Below, one piece after another: positions 46,922-55,709 of a stretch of 64,000 nucleotides of DNA (its first letter is position 1; the number at the start of each line of letters is the position of its first letter). The translations under genes were made by a program, and so were the position numbers. The DNA comes from Marinomonas flavescens (GTDB taxonomy: Bacteria > Pseudomonadota > Gammaproteobacteria > Pseudomonadales > Marinomonadaceae): the NCBI RefSeq assembly GCF_004352835.1, contig NZ_SJSB01000001.1, forward strand, positions 310,001-374,000, read 5' to 3'. A model generated the notes under the pieces. It was not told the origin of the DNA and did not search any database. It worked only from the letters and a program-made list of their open reading frames with translations.

Positions 46922-47101
46922 AGATAATTGTATCGTGAGGATAAATTAGCGTTTTGACTCACATCACGAAAATGATCAACAACGATGTTTTTTACGAATA
47001 TATTTGCTTTGTCACTTAGTGGTATTTTATGAATGTTTGTAGGTAAGTTGTGGTAGAATTCGCAACCGAAAAATACATGGCGATTAGAGAGGTAATTAGG
47101 G

Positions 47102-48097
47102 GTGAGCGTTCAGTGGTATCCAGGACACATGAACAAGGCGCGTCGAGAAATCGAAGAAGTCATGACGCAAGTCGATATTGTTATCGAAGTGTTGGATGCG
47201 CGCATTCCAGACTCTAGTCAAAACCCAATGTTGAATACATTGCGTGGTGATGTACCGGTCTTGCGCTTGTTGAATAAGAAAGACTTAGCTGACTCCGAGC
47301 GAGTATCGCTGTGGCTAGATCATTGGCGTGGTAATGAAACGGTGATGGCGCATCCTTTCTCGACACAAGACAAAGCCGATGTAGCTAAAATCAGCCAATG
47401 GGTTAGTCAGATGGTGCCTCATAGAGGTACAGCAGAAAAACCGATTCGTGCGATGATTGCGGGTATTCCGAATGTCGGGAAATCCAGTTTAATGAACGCC
47501 TTGTTAGGTCGACGAGTGGCGAAAGTGGGCGATGAGCCTGCAGTTACCAAATCTCAGCAAAAACTTAAAGTAACCAATGGCTTTCAATTGTTAGATACCC
47601 CTGGAATTTTATGGCCTAAAATTGAAAATCCTGATGCCAGTTATCGTTTAGCGGTGACGGGGGCGGTGAGAGCCACGGCGATTAATTACGAAGATGTTGC
47701 GGTAGTGGGTTTGAAGTTCTTTATTTCAGATTATGCGGATTCATTAAAAACACGCTATAAACTAAAAGAATTGTCTGTAGATCCTGTTGAGGTGCTAAAA
47801 GTGATTGGTTCGAAGCGTGGCGCATTGCGTGCTGGTGGAAAAATCGATATGCACAAAGCCGCTGAGGTTTTTTTACATGATGTTCGTACTGGTGCAATTG
47901 GCCCTTATGTCATGGAAACGCCAGCTATGATTGCTCATGAAGAGCTGTTGGTGGAAGAGGCTAAAGCGAAAAAAGAAGCGGATAGACAAGCAAGGTTGAC
48001 CGCGGCCATTCCGCAGCGCCAACAAGAGAAAAATAGAAAGTACCGTGACGAGCAGGCAAAACAAGCACATGCTAAGTCTAATAATGAGAATAATTGA
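47102..48097 (+). CDS. rbgA: circularly permuted GTPase RbgA/YlqF
   Basis: Ribosome biogenesis GTPase acting on the large subunit. The 331-residue protein has the permuted motif order G4-G5-G1-G2-G3: LNKKDLAD, then GIPNVGKSSLMNALLG (P-loop), then LLDTPGILWP. The N-terminus SVQWYPGHMNKARREI is the YlqF signature, which fixes the GTG start at 47102 (GAGAGG 9 bases upstream). The C-terminus is a Lys/Gln/Glu-rich helix, probably contacting rRNA. It leads two downstream genes, yacL-like and an acidic protein, spaced closely. Confidence 0.92.
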   Translation: MSVQWYPGHMNKARREIEEVMTQVDIVIEVLDARIPDSSQNPMLNTLRGDVPVLRLLNKKDLADSERVSLWLDHWRGNETVMAHPFSTQDKADVAKISQWVSQMVPHRGTAEKPIRAMIAGIPNVGKSSLMNALLGRRVAKVGDEPAVTKSQQKLKVTNGFQLLDTPGILWPKIENPDASYRLAVTGAVRATAINYEDVAVVGLKFFISDYADSLKTRYKLKELSVDPVEVLKVIGSKRGALRAGGKIDMHKAAEVFLHDVRTGAIGPYVMETPAMIAHEELLVEEAKAKKEADRQARLTAAIPQRQQEKNRKYRDEQAKQAHAKSNNENN

Positions 48098-48108
48098 GGT
48101 TCAAAGTC

Positions 48109-48489
48109 ATGGATTATGAAATTGCCTTTGATCAGGAAGAAGGCCAATACCGTATTAATGCCGATTATGAATTTGCCGCTATTGCTGATTGGGTAACGCA
48201 GTTTGTTGTCGATAAAGAAAACATTCAGCGAGTATTATTAGCCGCACGCTTGGCTGAGTATGAAAAAGAAACGACTAAGTTTCAGCATGGCCCATTTGAC
48301 GTTGTTATCAGTGAAGAAGGCGTAATGGTCTCTCGTCAAGTTGATATGAGTTCTGCTGAAGACGAAATAAAAGCGATGTTTGATTCGCAAGATAGTTTCT
48401 ATCGACCATCTACTGATGGTGTTCAAGCTGAGTGTGGTTTGGAAGATTTGGTGGATATGGTTGAAAACTGGCACGATGTGCTTCAGTAG
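48109..48489 (+). CDS. yacL: YacL-like protein (UPF0231)
   Basis: A 126-residue acidic cytoplasmic protein. MDYEIAFDQEEGQYRINADYEFAAIADWV and the C-terminal CGLEDLVDMVENWHDVLQ follow the layout of E. coli YacL, whose role is unclear. ATG 48109 is chosen over TTG 48094; it begins 11 bases after the GTPase stop, and GAGG upstream overlaps that stop, so the two are likely coupled. Confidence 0.8.
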   Translation: MDYEIAFDQEEGQYRINADYEFAAIADWVTQFVVDKENIQRVLLAARLAEYEKETTKFQHGPFDVVISEEGVMVSRQVDMSSAEDEIKAMFDSQDSFYRPSTDGVQAECGLEDLVDMVENWHDVLQ

Positions 48490-48557
48490 TTGTTCCTTAT
48501 GCTGGCTGGGTTTACACTAGCATCAGATTTATTTTTTTACATTTTTAGGGAGCCGAT

Positions 48558-49160
48558 ATGCTCATCGAATTGGAAAAAGCCCGTAATCGAAACAATGTAG
48601 TTCGCATTTTTCGTGAAGAATTGGACGGCCCAGATAGTTGGACTGATGGCTTTGTTGTAGATGCCAATGAAGAAATGGTTTTACTCCAGTTAGTTGATGA
48701 CAGTGTGCGACTAAATGGCTACCAAGTTTTATTTTTGGAAGACATTAGTGACTTTGTTCATCCGGCTCCTTTTAATGATTTTCAAAAGCGCGTTCTTGAA
48801 CTTCGAGAAGAAAAAGTGGTTGACCCAGAAGTTGACCTTGAAGATCTTGCTGTATTACTGACGGATATCAGTGAAGAATATGGCTTAGTGACATTACATC
48901 GAGAAGAGATAGAAGAAGACAGTTGTGAGATTGGTCGAATCGTTCGTGCTGATGCGGTGACGTATGAGCTTGAAGAAATTGGATCAGATGCTCGCTGGTT
49001 TGATGGCACTTATGAATACGATTTATATGACATCACACGCATTGAGTTTGGTGGCGCCTATGAAGAATCATTATTATTAGCTAATGATGATATGGGCGAT
49101 GATGCTTATGAATTGGATGATGAATACGAAGAAGACGGCTTGCTCGTCGAAGAGGAATAA
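48558..49160 (+). CDS. acidic protein with duplicated beta-rich module, unknown
   Basis: A 200-residue cytoplasmic protein. Two similar halves are visible: residues about 25-65 (DGFVVDANEEMVLLQLVDD, YQVLFLEDISDF) and about 120-170 (CEIGRIVRADAVTYELEEIG, YEYDLYDITRIEFGG). Both look like small SH3- or Sm-like barrels of the type found in several uncharacterised bacterial proteins. The C-terminal 30 residues are almost all Asp, Glu and Tyr. No family name is recognised. It is last in the RbgA-YacL group and followed by a terminator. Confidence 0.6.
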   Translation: MLIELEKARNRNNVVRIFREELDGPDSWTDGFVVDANEEMVLLQLVDDSVRLNGYQVLFLEDISDFVHPAPFNDFQKRVLELREEKVVDPEVDLEDLAVLLTDISEEYGLVTLHREEIEEDSCEIGRIVRADAVTYELEEIGSDARWFDGTYEYDLYDITRIEFGGAYEESLLLANDDMGDDAYELDDEYEEDGLLVEEE

Positions 49161-49186
49161 TCTCCTCATTTTTCAAACTAGTATTT

Positions 49187-49214
49187 AAAGCGCCCTCTTA
49201 GTGGGCGCTTTTTT
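49187..49214 (+). terminator. terminator after the acidic protein gene
   Basis: AAAGCGCCC-TCTTAGT-GGGCGCTTT and a T6 tail. Confidence 0.9.
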
Positions 49215-49331
49215 ATGTCTTGAGTTATTTGATTCACAAAATATGTTCACATTTTAGACGTAAAGAAATAGTAAATACTCCCTCTATTGCGTTATCTTAT
49301 TAGCCTATAAAATCCCATCTAGGAAATTGTT

Positions 49332-51689
49332 ATGCGAAGAGCGTTGATTGTTATTCTTTCAATACTGTTTATTACTGGTTGTGCTGTCTTTGCTTCTAAT
49401 AGTTTGAACCAGAAGTATGGTGTTGAAAAAACAGTTAATCGTGAAGCTGACACCTCAAAGGAAGACGCTGAATTTTATAATGATAAAGTTCGACCGATTT
49501 TAGACAATCGATGCGTTTCTTGTCATGCCTGTTACGATGCGCCTTGTCAGCTTAAGCTGACTGGCTCTGAAGGCATTAATCGAGGAGGCTCTAAAGCGCT
49601 TGTTTATGATGGAACGCGCTTGTTGGCCGCAGAGCCGACACGTCTATATATTGATGCGCATACTCCAGAAGAATGGCGCAAGAAGGGATTCTACCCAGCG
49701 CTTAATGAGCGAGGTCAAAGCCCAGTCGCTAATCTAGATGGTAGTTTACTATATCGAGCTATTGCTCTGCGGGAAAAACAAGGGAGTTTTAATAAACCGG
49801 TATTGTCGGAAGATTATGATTTTTCTTTGTCTAGGAATCAACAGTGCCCAAGCATTGAAGAGTACGCTTCATTTGAGCAAAAATACCCGAAATGGGGAAT
49901 GCCCTATGGATTGCCAGCGTTAAGTTCAGCCGAATTTAATGTGTTGACTCAATGGTTGGCGAAGGGGGGTAAAATGCCGAAAGAAAAACCTTTGTCAGCT
50001 AACATGCAAAAACTTGTGGCTTTGTGGGAAGTTCGTTTAAACGAAAAAAATCCTAACGATCTAAAGGGGCGTTTGGTGTCTCGCTATATTTATGAGCATT
50101 TGTTTCTGTACAGCTTGTATCTTGGTGAAGGCAATGATCAGCGCTTTAGGTTGGTTCGTTCTAAAACACCACCAGGTCAACCTATTGATCGTATTGCAAC
50201 ACGTCGACCTTATGATTCACCGGGCGTTAAGCGTGTGTATTATCGGTTGTGGCAAGACCCTGAAGTGGTTGTTCAAAAAAATCACATACCTTTCCAGTTG
50301 GATGAATCTGTCTACAAACGTTGGTATTCGTATTTTTATGCTGCGGACTATAAGGTAACAAAAGACCCAGGTTACGACCCTGAAGTGGCAAGTAATCCTT
50401 TTCGAACTTTTCAGCAAATTCCAACAAATGCACGCTATCGCTTTTTGCTAGATCATGCCCAAAATACCATTATGTCTTTTATTAAAGGGCCTGTGTGCCG
50501 AGGGCAAGTTGCCGTCAACGTGATCAATGAGGATTTTTGGGTTTATTTTGTTAACCCTTCGGTTGAATACAACGAAAAAACGGCTCGCTTTCTTGAGACT
50601 CAAGTTCAGCATTTAGACTTACCTGCTAGTAGCTCAAGTAATGCGTTACCACTGAGTTCATGGGTGCGTTTTTCGGAGCAGCAAAAAGCGTATCTTTCTG
50701 CTAAAGCCAGCTTAATTAAAAAGGAAGTGGATAAGAAACATCCTCTTGATGTAAGCCTAATTTGGGATGGTGATGGGCACAATGAAAATGCCGCGTTAAC
50801 GATTTTCAGACACTTTGATAATGCGTCTGTAGTAAAGGGGTTAGTAGGACAAAAACCTAAAACATCATGGGTAATTGACTATCCATTGCTTGAGCGTATT
50901 CACTATTTATTAGTGGCGGGTTTTGATGTTTATGGCAATGTAGGGCATCAGTTAGATACCCGTCTTTATATGGACTTTTTGCGCATGGAAGGCGAATTAA
51001 ACTTCCTTTTGTTGTTGCCAAAAGCAGACAGAGAGAAAGTACGCCAGTATTGGTATCGCGATGCTAATCAAAGTATTAAAGATTATATCTTTAGCGACTT
51101 TATTAAAGTGGATGTACAGACTCAGGTTCACTATAAAACAAAAAATTATCAATCTGAGCTCTATGATCTGCTGTATAAGCATTTGGCTAAAGTGTTAGAT
51201 CATAGTAGAGATTTAGATCAAAGTCGTTTGACGCATAAGGAAATTTCGACATTAAAGCATTTAGAAACATTGAAAGGCGGTGGTCTTCGCTATTTGCCTG
51301 ATACGGCTATTGTGTTGGTGACCCAAGGTGGCGAGCCAAAAGAAGTTATAAGTATTATCCATAATAAGGCGCATTCGAATATATCCAGTTTGTTTGATGA
51401 GGCGGCGGCTCGTTTACCAAACGAAGACAGCGTGACGCTAGTTAAGGGTGTATTGGGGGACTATCCAAATGCCTTGATAGAAGTGGATGAAAACCAGTTG
51501 AAAGCATTTTCTGACGATGTGGCAAATATGGCAACAGAGGAAGATTATTCGGATTTAATGGGGCGTTTTGGTGTTCGCCGGACCAATCCACGTTTTTGGA
51601 CGGTCAGTGACGGTATTGCTAGATTAAATAAAGAGGCACGACCAAGAGCGAGCGGGATATTGGATTATAATCGTCTGGAAAATCGCTAA
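49332..51689 (+). CDS. cti: fatty acid cis/trans isomerase
   Basis: Periplasmic haem enzyme that turns cis- into trans-unsaturated acyl chains of membrane lipids, stiffening the membrane under solvent, heat or osmotic stress. 785 residues. The N-terminus carries a lipoprotein-like signal (LFITGC, Cys17), then a c-type haem motif CVSCH (Cys61, Cys64, His65). RPILDNRCVSCHACYDAPCQL and RGGSKALVYDGTRL are the Cti signature, and SLIWDGDGHNENAALTIFRHFDNASVV is also conserved in Cti proteins. It stands alone between terminators. Confidence 0.93.
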   Translation: MRRALIVILSILFITGCAVFASNSLNQKYGVEKTVNREADTSKEDAEFYNDKVRPILDNRCVSCHACYDAPCQLKLTGSEGINRGGSKALVYDGTRLLAAEPTRLYIDAHTPEEWRKKGFYPALNERGQSPVANLDGSLLYRAIALREKQGSFNKPVLSEDYDFSLSRNQQCPSIEEYASFEQKYPKWGMPYGLPALSSAEFNVLTQWLAKGGKMPKEKPLSANMQKLVALWEVRLNEKNPNDLKGRLVSRYIYEHLFLYSLYLGEGNDQRFRLVRSKTPPGQPIDRIATRRPYDSPGVKRVYYRLWQDPEVVVQKNHIPFQLDESVYKRWYSYFYAADYKVTKDPGYDPEVASNPFRTFQQIPTNARYRFLLDHAQNTIMSFIKGPVCRGQVAVNVINEDFWVYFVNPSVEYNEKTARFLETQVQHLDLPASSSSNALPLSSWVRFSEQQKAYLSAKASLIKKEVDKKHPLDVSLIWDGDGHNENAALTIFRHFDNASVVKGLVGQKPKTSWVIDYPLLERIHYLLVAGFDVYGNVGHQLDTRLYMDFLRMEGELNFLLLLPKADREKVRQYWYRDANQSIKDYIFSDFIKVDVQTQVHYKTKNYQSELYDLLYKHLAKVLDHSRDLDQSRLTHKEISTLKHLETLKGGGLRYLPDTAIVLVTQGGEPKEVISIIHNKAHSNISSLFDEAAARLPNEDSVTLVKGVLGDYPNALIEVDENQLKAFSDDVANMATEEDYSDLMGRFGVRRTNPRFWTVSDGIARLNKEARPRASGILDYNRLENR

Positions 51690-51803
51690 AACATAGGCTA
51701 GCGTATAGTTATATCGAGATATTTCGAATTTGTGCATTTACTGCAAACTCTAAACCTTGTCTATTCAATAGATTGCCCCAAATAACGAGGTATATTCTAT
51801 TGA

Positions 51804-52814
51804 ATGGACGATTTTATGATCCCACTTTCTATTCTTGACCTTTCGCCTATCGTGCAAGGCAAAACTGTTTCTGATTCTTTTGCTCAAAGTACATTGATGG
51901 CTCAACAAGCTGAGGCCAGAGCGTATAAGCGTTTCTGGCTTGCTGAACATCATGGTATGTCTAATGTGGCGAGCTCGTCGCCTGCTGTATTGTTGTCTCA
52001 TATTGGAGCGGCAACTACGTCGATTCGTTTGGGTTCTGGCGGTGTGATGCTGCCAAATCACTCGCCACTGATTATCGCTGAGCAGTTTGGTACTTTGGCT
52101 GAGTTGTACCCAAACCGCATTGATTTAGGATTAGGGCGAGCACCTGGTACGGATATGCAAACCGCGAGAGCCTTGCGTCGTAATATGAATGCGGCGGTAG
52201 ATCAATATCCTGATGATGTGAGAGAGTTGCAGCACTTCTTAGGTAAACCTGAAGAGAATCAAAAGGTAATTGCTGTGCCGGGTCGAAATACCCATGTACC
52301 AATTTGGATGCTTGGATCCAGTCTTTATAGTGCGCAAGTCGCAGCAGAGTTTGGTTTGCCTTATTCTTTCGCTTCTCATTTTGCACCCGATCAGTTAATT
52401 CAAGCATTGACCGTATATCGCAGAAATTACCGTCCAAGCGATACTAATCCTGTTGCGCATACTATGGCAGGTGTGATGGCGGTGGTGGCTGATACCGATG
52501 AAGAGGCGGCGTACTTGTTTACCTCTGTTCAACAGCAGTTTATTAATCTGCGTCGTGGCAATAATGTTCCCTTTGCTAAGCCTGTCGAGTCGATGGATGC
52601 GCTCTGGTCTGTGAGTGAGAAGCATATGATCAATCATACTTTGCAATATGCGTTTGTTGGTTCGAAAGAGTCCGTTAAATTTAAGATGAAAAGCTTTGTT
52701 GAAAAAACAGGAATCGATGAGTTGATTGTCTCTTTTCCAATTTATGATGCAGAAAAACGCTTAAAATCGTTAGCGCTGATGGCTGAAGTCAGAGATGAGC
52801 TTGGTGCTGCTTAA
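51804..52814 (+). CDS. yhbW: luciferase-like flavin monooxygenase YhbW
   Basis: A 336-residue TIM-barrel protein of the bacterial luciferase family. SILDLSPIVQG, RFWLAEHHGM, GSGGVMLPNHSPLIIAEQFGTL and RIDLGLGRAPGTD match E. coli YhbW closely. It should bind FMN and oxygen, but the substrate is unknown. The first ATG (51804) has no good ribosome site; ATG 51816 is an alternative. A hairpin terminator follows. Confidence 0.9.
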   Translation: MDDFMIPLSILDLSPIVQGKTVSDSFAQSTLMAQQAEARAYKRFWLAEHHGMSNVASSSPAVLLSHIGAATTSIRLGSGGVMLPNHSPLIIAEQFGTLAELYPNRIDLGLGRAPGTDMQTARALRRNMNAAVDQYPDDVRELQHFLGKPEENQKVIAVPGRNTHVPIWMLGSSLYSAQVAAEFGLPYSFASHFAPDQLIQALTVYRRNYRPSDTNPVAHTMAGVMAVVADTDEEAAYLFTSVQQQFINLRRGNNVPFAKPVESMDALWSVSEKHMINHTLQYAFVGSKESVKFKMKSFVEKTGIDELIVSFPIYDAEKRLKSLALMAEVRDELGAA

Positions 52815-52816
52815 AC

Positions 52817-52866
52817 AAAGAAGAAACCGCCTTGTATTAATGAGTTAGCAAGGTGGTTTCTTCTTG
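52817..52866. terminator. terminator after yhbW
   Basis: Stem AAGAAGAAACCGCCTTG / CAAGGTGGTTTCTTCTT with a 14-base loop and T-rich end; perfect apart from one G-U. It can also serve the convergent acyltransferase. Confidence 0.75.
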
Positions 52867-52933
52867 TGTTAATTAACGCCGTATTAGTTGATGCAGTAAT
52901 TAAGGCGCCAATCTATCTTGTTGAACGCGTTAT

Positions 52934-53860
52934 TTATCGTTCATAAGGAGAAGGGTCTCCTTTTACTGGTTGCGTTTTGAAGCGACGATGAGACCAAAGG
53001 TACTGTTCTTTTTTGGTCGAAATAGCCTCTTCCATTAGTTGGTTGATAATCGTCGCATTGGTCACATCATTATCGGTAGGGTAGTTTTCAACTTCGACAA
53101 ATCGGTAGTTATAGCCGTTTTCAGTGCGACCATAATCAAATAGTAATACCGGTGCGTTGGTCATTTTAGCGATCCGACCGATGTGAGAAATGGTGGCGCA
53201 TTGTCGGCCAAAAAATGGGGCAAATACAGAGTTTTTACGTCCATAATCCTGATCAACAGCATACCAGACCGCTTTATTATTTTTCAGCGACTTTAGAACT
53301 TCTCTCATGTCGGAGCGTTCTATCATTTTGCTATAAACTTTTTTCCGTTGTTTTTCCATGACCCAATTAAACACGGCATTGTTTTGGCGTTTATAAATAG
53401 GATGAACGTCCAAATCGAGCGTTACCAAGCTGCCGCAAAGGTCTAGCGGTGAAAAATGTCCGCTAATTAGGATGCAACCGCGACCTTTCTCAAGCGTGCG
53501 ATCGATGACTTCTTTTGTATTGAATTCGACCCTAGAAGCCAGTTTCTTGGGAGATTGAAACCATGAGGTGAATGTTTCAAATAAGCCTTTTCCCGTACTG
53601 ATGAAGTGTTGCTTTGTTAATTCTACTCGTTCTTCTTTGCTCATTTCTGGATAACAAATTTCAAAGTTTACATCGCAGATATGGCGTCGTCTTGGTGTGG
53701 CTTTATACAGTAGTAAGCCAAGGTATTTGCCTAGAAACTGTTGGGTATTCCAAGGCAAAAAGCTGAGTAAATAAATAATGCCCATCGCCAGCCAAGTGAG
53801 CCAGTATTTTGGGGCAAGTAGTTGTTTTAGTGTGAAATCCTTCGTGCTCTTCTTAGCCAC
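52934..53860 (-). CDS. lipid A late acyltransferase (LpxL/LpxM-like)
   Basis: Adds a secondary acyl chain to lipid A using acyl-ACP. The 308-residue protein has an N-terminal membrane helix (about 20-40) and the HX4D-like catalytic motif SGHFSPLDLCG (His and Asp). RRRHICDVNFEICYPEMS and VWYAVDQDYGRKNSVFAPFFG are also family signatures. I use GTG 53860 with GGAGGG 6 bases upstream; it overlaps the kdkA stop by 8 bases, so the two genes are coupled in a lipopolysaccharide operon. Confidence 0.9.
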   Translation of the reverse strand: MAKKSTKDFTLKQLLAPKYWLTWLAMGIIYLLSFLPWNTQQFLGKYLGLLLYKATPRRRHICDVNFEICYPEMSKEERVELTKQHFISTGKGLFETFTSWFQSPKKLASRVEFNTKEVIDRTLEKGRGCILISGHFSPLDLCGSLVTLDLDVHPIYKRQNNAVFNWVMEKQRKKVYSKMIERSDMREVLKSLKNNKAVWYAVDQDYGRKNSVFAPFFGRQCATISHIGRIAKMTNAPVLLFDYGRTENGYNYRFVEVENYPTDNDVTNATIINQLMEEAISTKKEQYLWSHRRFKTQPVKGDPSPYER

Positions 53861-54563
53861 GATATCCCTCCAGTAAGTCACGCCACTGAGCATCAGAGAC
53901 TGTAAAGTTAGTGTGTTTTTTGGCTTCTTTAGTAAGTGAACGCTTTAAACGGTCAATATTGCCTTGTGTCCATTTTTTGTCGACACTTCGTTGGTCGCAT
54001 TTGTCAAAATCGATAATCCAGACTTTTCTGCTTCTGTCGATCATGATGTTATGGCAGTTAAGGTCAGTATGATTAATGCCGTGCTTATGAAATGCACGAA
54101 TCGTCGTGCCAATGCTTCTCCAATCTACAGAATCGCTGTTACCCGCTTGTAATATATCGAATAAGTCGGTGGCGTGTTCGATAGTTTGAGTGAGTAAATA
54201 AGCGCTATAGAAGCCCAGCTCTTTTTTGTAGATGCCGGCAATAGGCTGCGGCACAGGTAAGCCGAGCTCTGTCATTGTTTCAAGTAGGCTTAGTTCTTTC
54301 CATGGACGAGTGCTTTCTTGGTTAGTAAATAAAAACGACTCTTTATTGAATTTTGAAACTAATCCGCCGCGGCGATAACGACGCATGACGAAGTTGCCAA
54401 ACTCGCTTTTAATAAACCAAACCGCACCGCGACCTTGGCCAGTTCCAACTAAAGCCTTCTTTTTTTGCCAATAGTCTGCCGAGAACCAGTTAGGTTCGAT
54501 GGGGAGTGATGCTTTGCTAGAAAATAGCGTTGTGTTGACATCAATACGATGTGTGTCCGGCAT
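53853..54563 (-). CDS. kdkA: Kdo kinase
   Basis: Phosphorylates the single Kdo of lipid A-core in organisms such as Haemophilus and Vibrio. The 236-residue protein has a small-kinase fold: NFVMRRYRRGGL in the N-lobe, HTDLNCHNIMID (catalytic loop) and WIIDFDKC (metal site). GRGAVWFI at the start is typical of KdkA. Neighbours are a lipid A acyltransferase (overlapping) and a divergent GT9 heptosyltransferase-like gene, which support the role. One Kdo per lipid A is implied. Confidence 0.92.
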   Translation of the reverse strand: MPDTHRIDVNTTLFSSKASLPIEPNWFSADYWQKKKALVGTGQGRGAVWFIKSEFGNFVMRRYRRGGLVSKFNKESFLFTNQESTRPWKELSLLETMTELGLPVPQPIAGIYKKELGFYSAYLLTQTIEHATDLFDILQAGNSDSVDWRSIGTTIRAFHKHGINHTDLNCHNIMIDRSRKVWIIDFDKCDQRSVDKKWTQGNIDRLKRSLTKEAKKHTNFTVSDAQWRDLLEGYRG

Positions 54564-54670
54564 GTTGCTCGCTTAATCATTGTGTGTTTATTGCGTCAGA
54601 TAAATTTAGACACATTCAAAGCAGGCTATTCTATAATAATCGCCAATTTTAAACAGCACTTGAGGGTAAG

Positions 54671-55699
54671 ATGATACAAGAAAGCATTCAGCAGATTGCC
54701 ATAGTGCGATTATCAGCGTTGGGCGACGTTTGTCATGCGATGTCTGTGGTGACCGCAATACAAACACGCTATCCCAATGCAAAAATCACATGGATTACCG
54801 GTCCAGCCGAAGCACAACTGGTTCGTTTAATGCCGAATGTTGATGTACGTGTTTACCATAAGAGCTCTGGGTTCAAAGGTATGTTTGCGCTTGGTAAGTC
54901 GCTGAAGCACACTCAATTTGATGTGCTATTGCATATGCAATGGTCGTTAAGGGCGAGTATGTTAACTCGAGTTCTTAATGCTAAAAAACGCATAGGCTTT
55001 GCGAAATCCCATTCTCGGGAAAAGCAGCATTGGTTTGTGAATCAATTGGCACCAGAACCAACCGGAAAACATGTGCTAGATGCGTTAATGTCACTGGCCA
55101 TCGCCATTGATGTACCGAATCAGCCACCTTCGTGGAATTTGTCTATTCCAAACAGTGACATAGTACTTCCAGATCGTTTTGTCGTTGTTAATCCTTGTGG
55201 TTCAAAAGTGACTAAAGATTGGACGTTAGAAGGTTATCGTACATTGATTCAATCCTTAATCTCTCAAGGGCTTTCAGTGGTGGTGACCGGTGGGCCGAGT
55301 GAGCGTGAAATTGCGGTTTGTAATGCGGTTAGTGATGGCTTTGATGTCCTCAATTTGGTTGGTAAGACCAGTATTGCGTCATTGCTGGATGTTATCCAAA
55401 AAGCAGCGTTAATTATTAGTCCTGATACTGGACCTGCCCATATGGCGACAATCGTCAAAACGCCTGTTATTGCCTTGTTTGCTTTGTCTAATCCAAAGCG
55501 AACTGGCCCCTACAATGACCAAGAAAATATTGTCAGTGTATATCAGAAGTTGGTGGAAGAAGAAGCGGGGAAACCCTTAGAAGCACTAGCTTGGGCAACA
55601 ACGGTACACCGTAAGGATGCGATGGCGCAGTTACCACAAGAAGAGGTGATGGCGAAAGTAAATAAGGTTATCCGCCAACTTGATTTGATTGTTGATTAA
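54671..55699 (+). CDS. family 9 glycosyltransferase (heptosyltransferase-like)
   Basis: A 342-residue GT-B enzyme. IAIVRLSALGDVCHAMSVVTAI opens the fold as in WaaC/WaaF, LLHMQWSLRASM fits the acceptor domain, and VVNPCGSKVTKDWTLEGY, VTGGPSERE, ISPDTGPAHMATIVKTPVIALF form the ADP-heptose binding C-domain. It probably adds a heptose to the core; which one is unknown. It is divergent from kdkA, forming a small lipopolysaccharide cluster. Confidence 0.9.
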   Translation: MIQESIQQIAIVRLSALGDVCHAMSVVTAIQTRYPNAKITWITGPAEAQLVRLMPNVDVRVYHKSSGFKGMFALGKSLKHTQFDVLLHMQWSLRASMLTRVLNAKKRIGFAKSHSREKQHWFVNQLAPEPTGKHVLDALMSLAIAIDVPNQPPSWNLSIPNSDIVLPDRFVVVNPCGSKVTKDWTLEGYRTLIQSLISQGLSVVVTGGPSEREIAVCNAVSDGFDVLNLVGKTSIASLLDVIQKAALIISPDTGPAHMATIVKTPVIALFALSNPKRTGPYNDQENIVSVYQKLVEEEAGKPLEALAWATTVHRKDAMAQLPQEEVMAKVNKVIRQLDLIVD

Positions 55700-55709
55700 G
55701 CGCTCTTTT

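Noticed and set aside
46811-46928. structured region after acpH as SRP RNA, 6S RNA or tmRNA
   Set aside because: The conserved SRP loop sequence, the 6S open bubble and the tmRNA acceptor/tag features are all missing.
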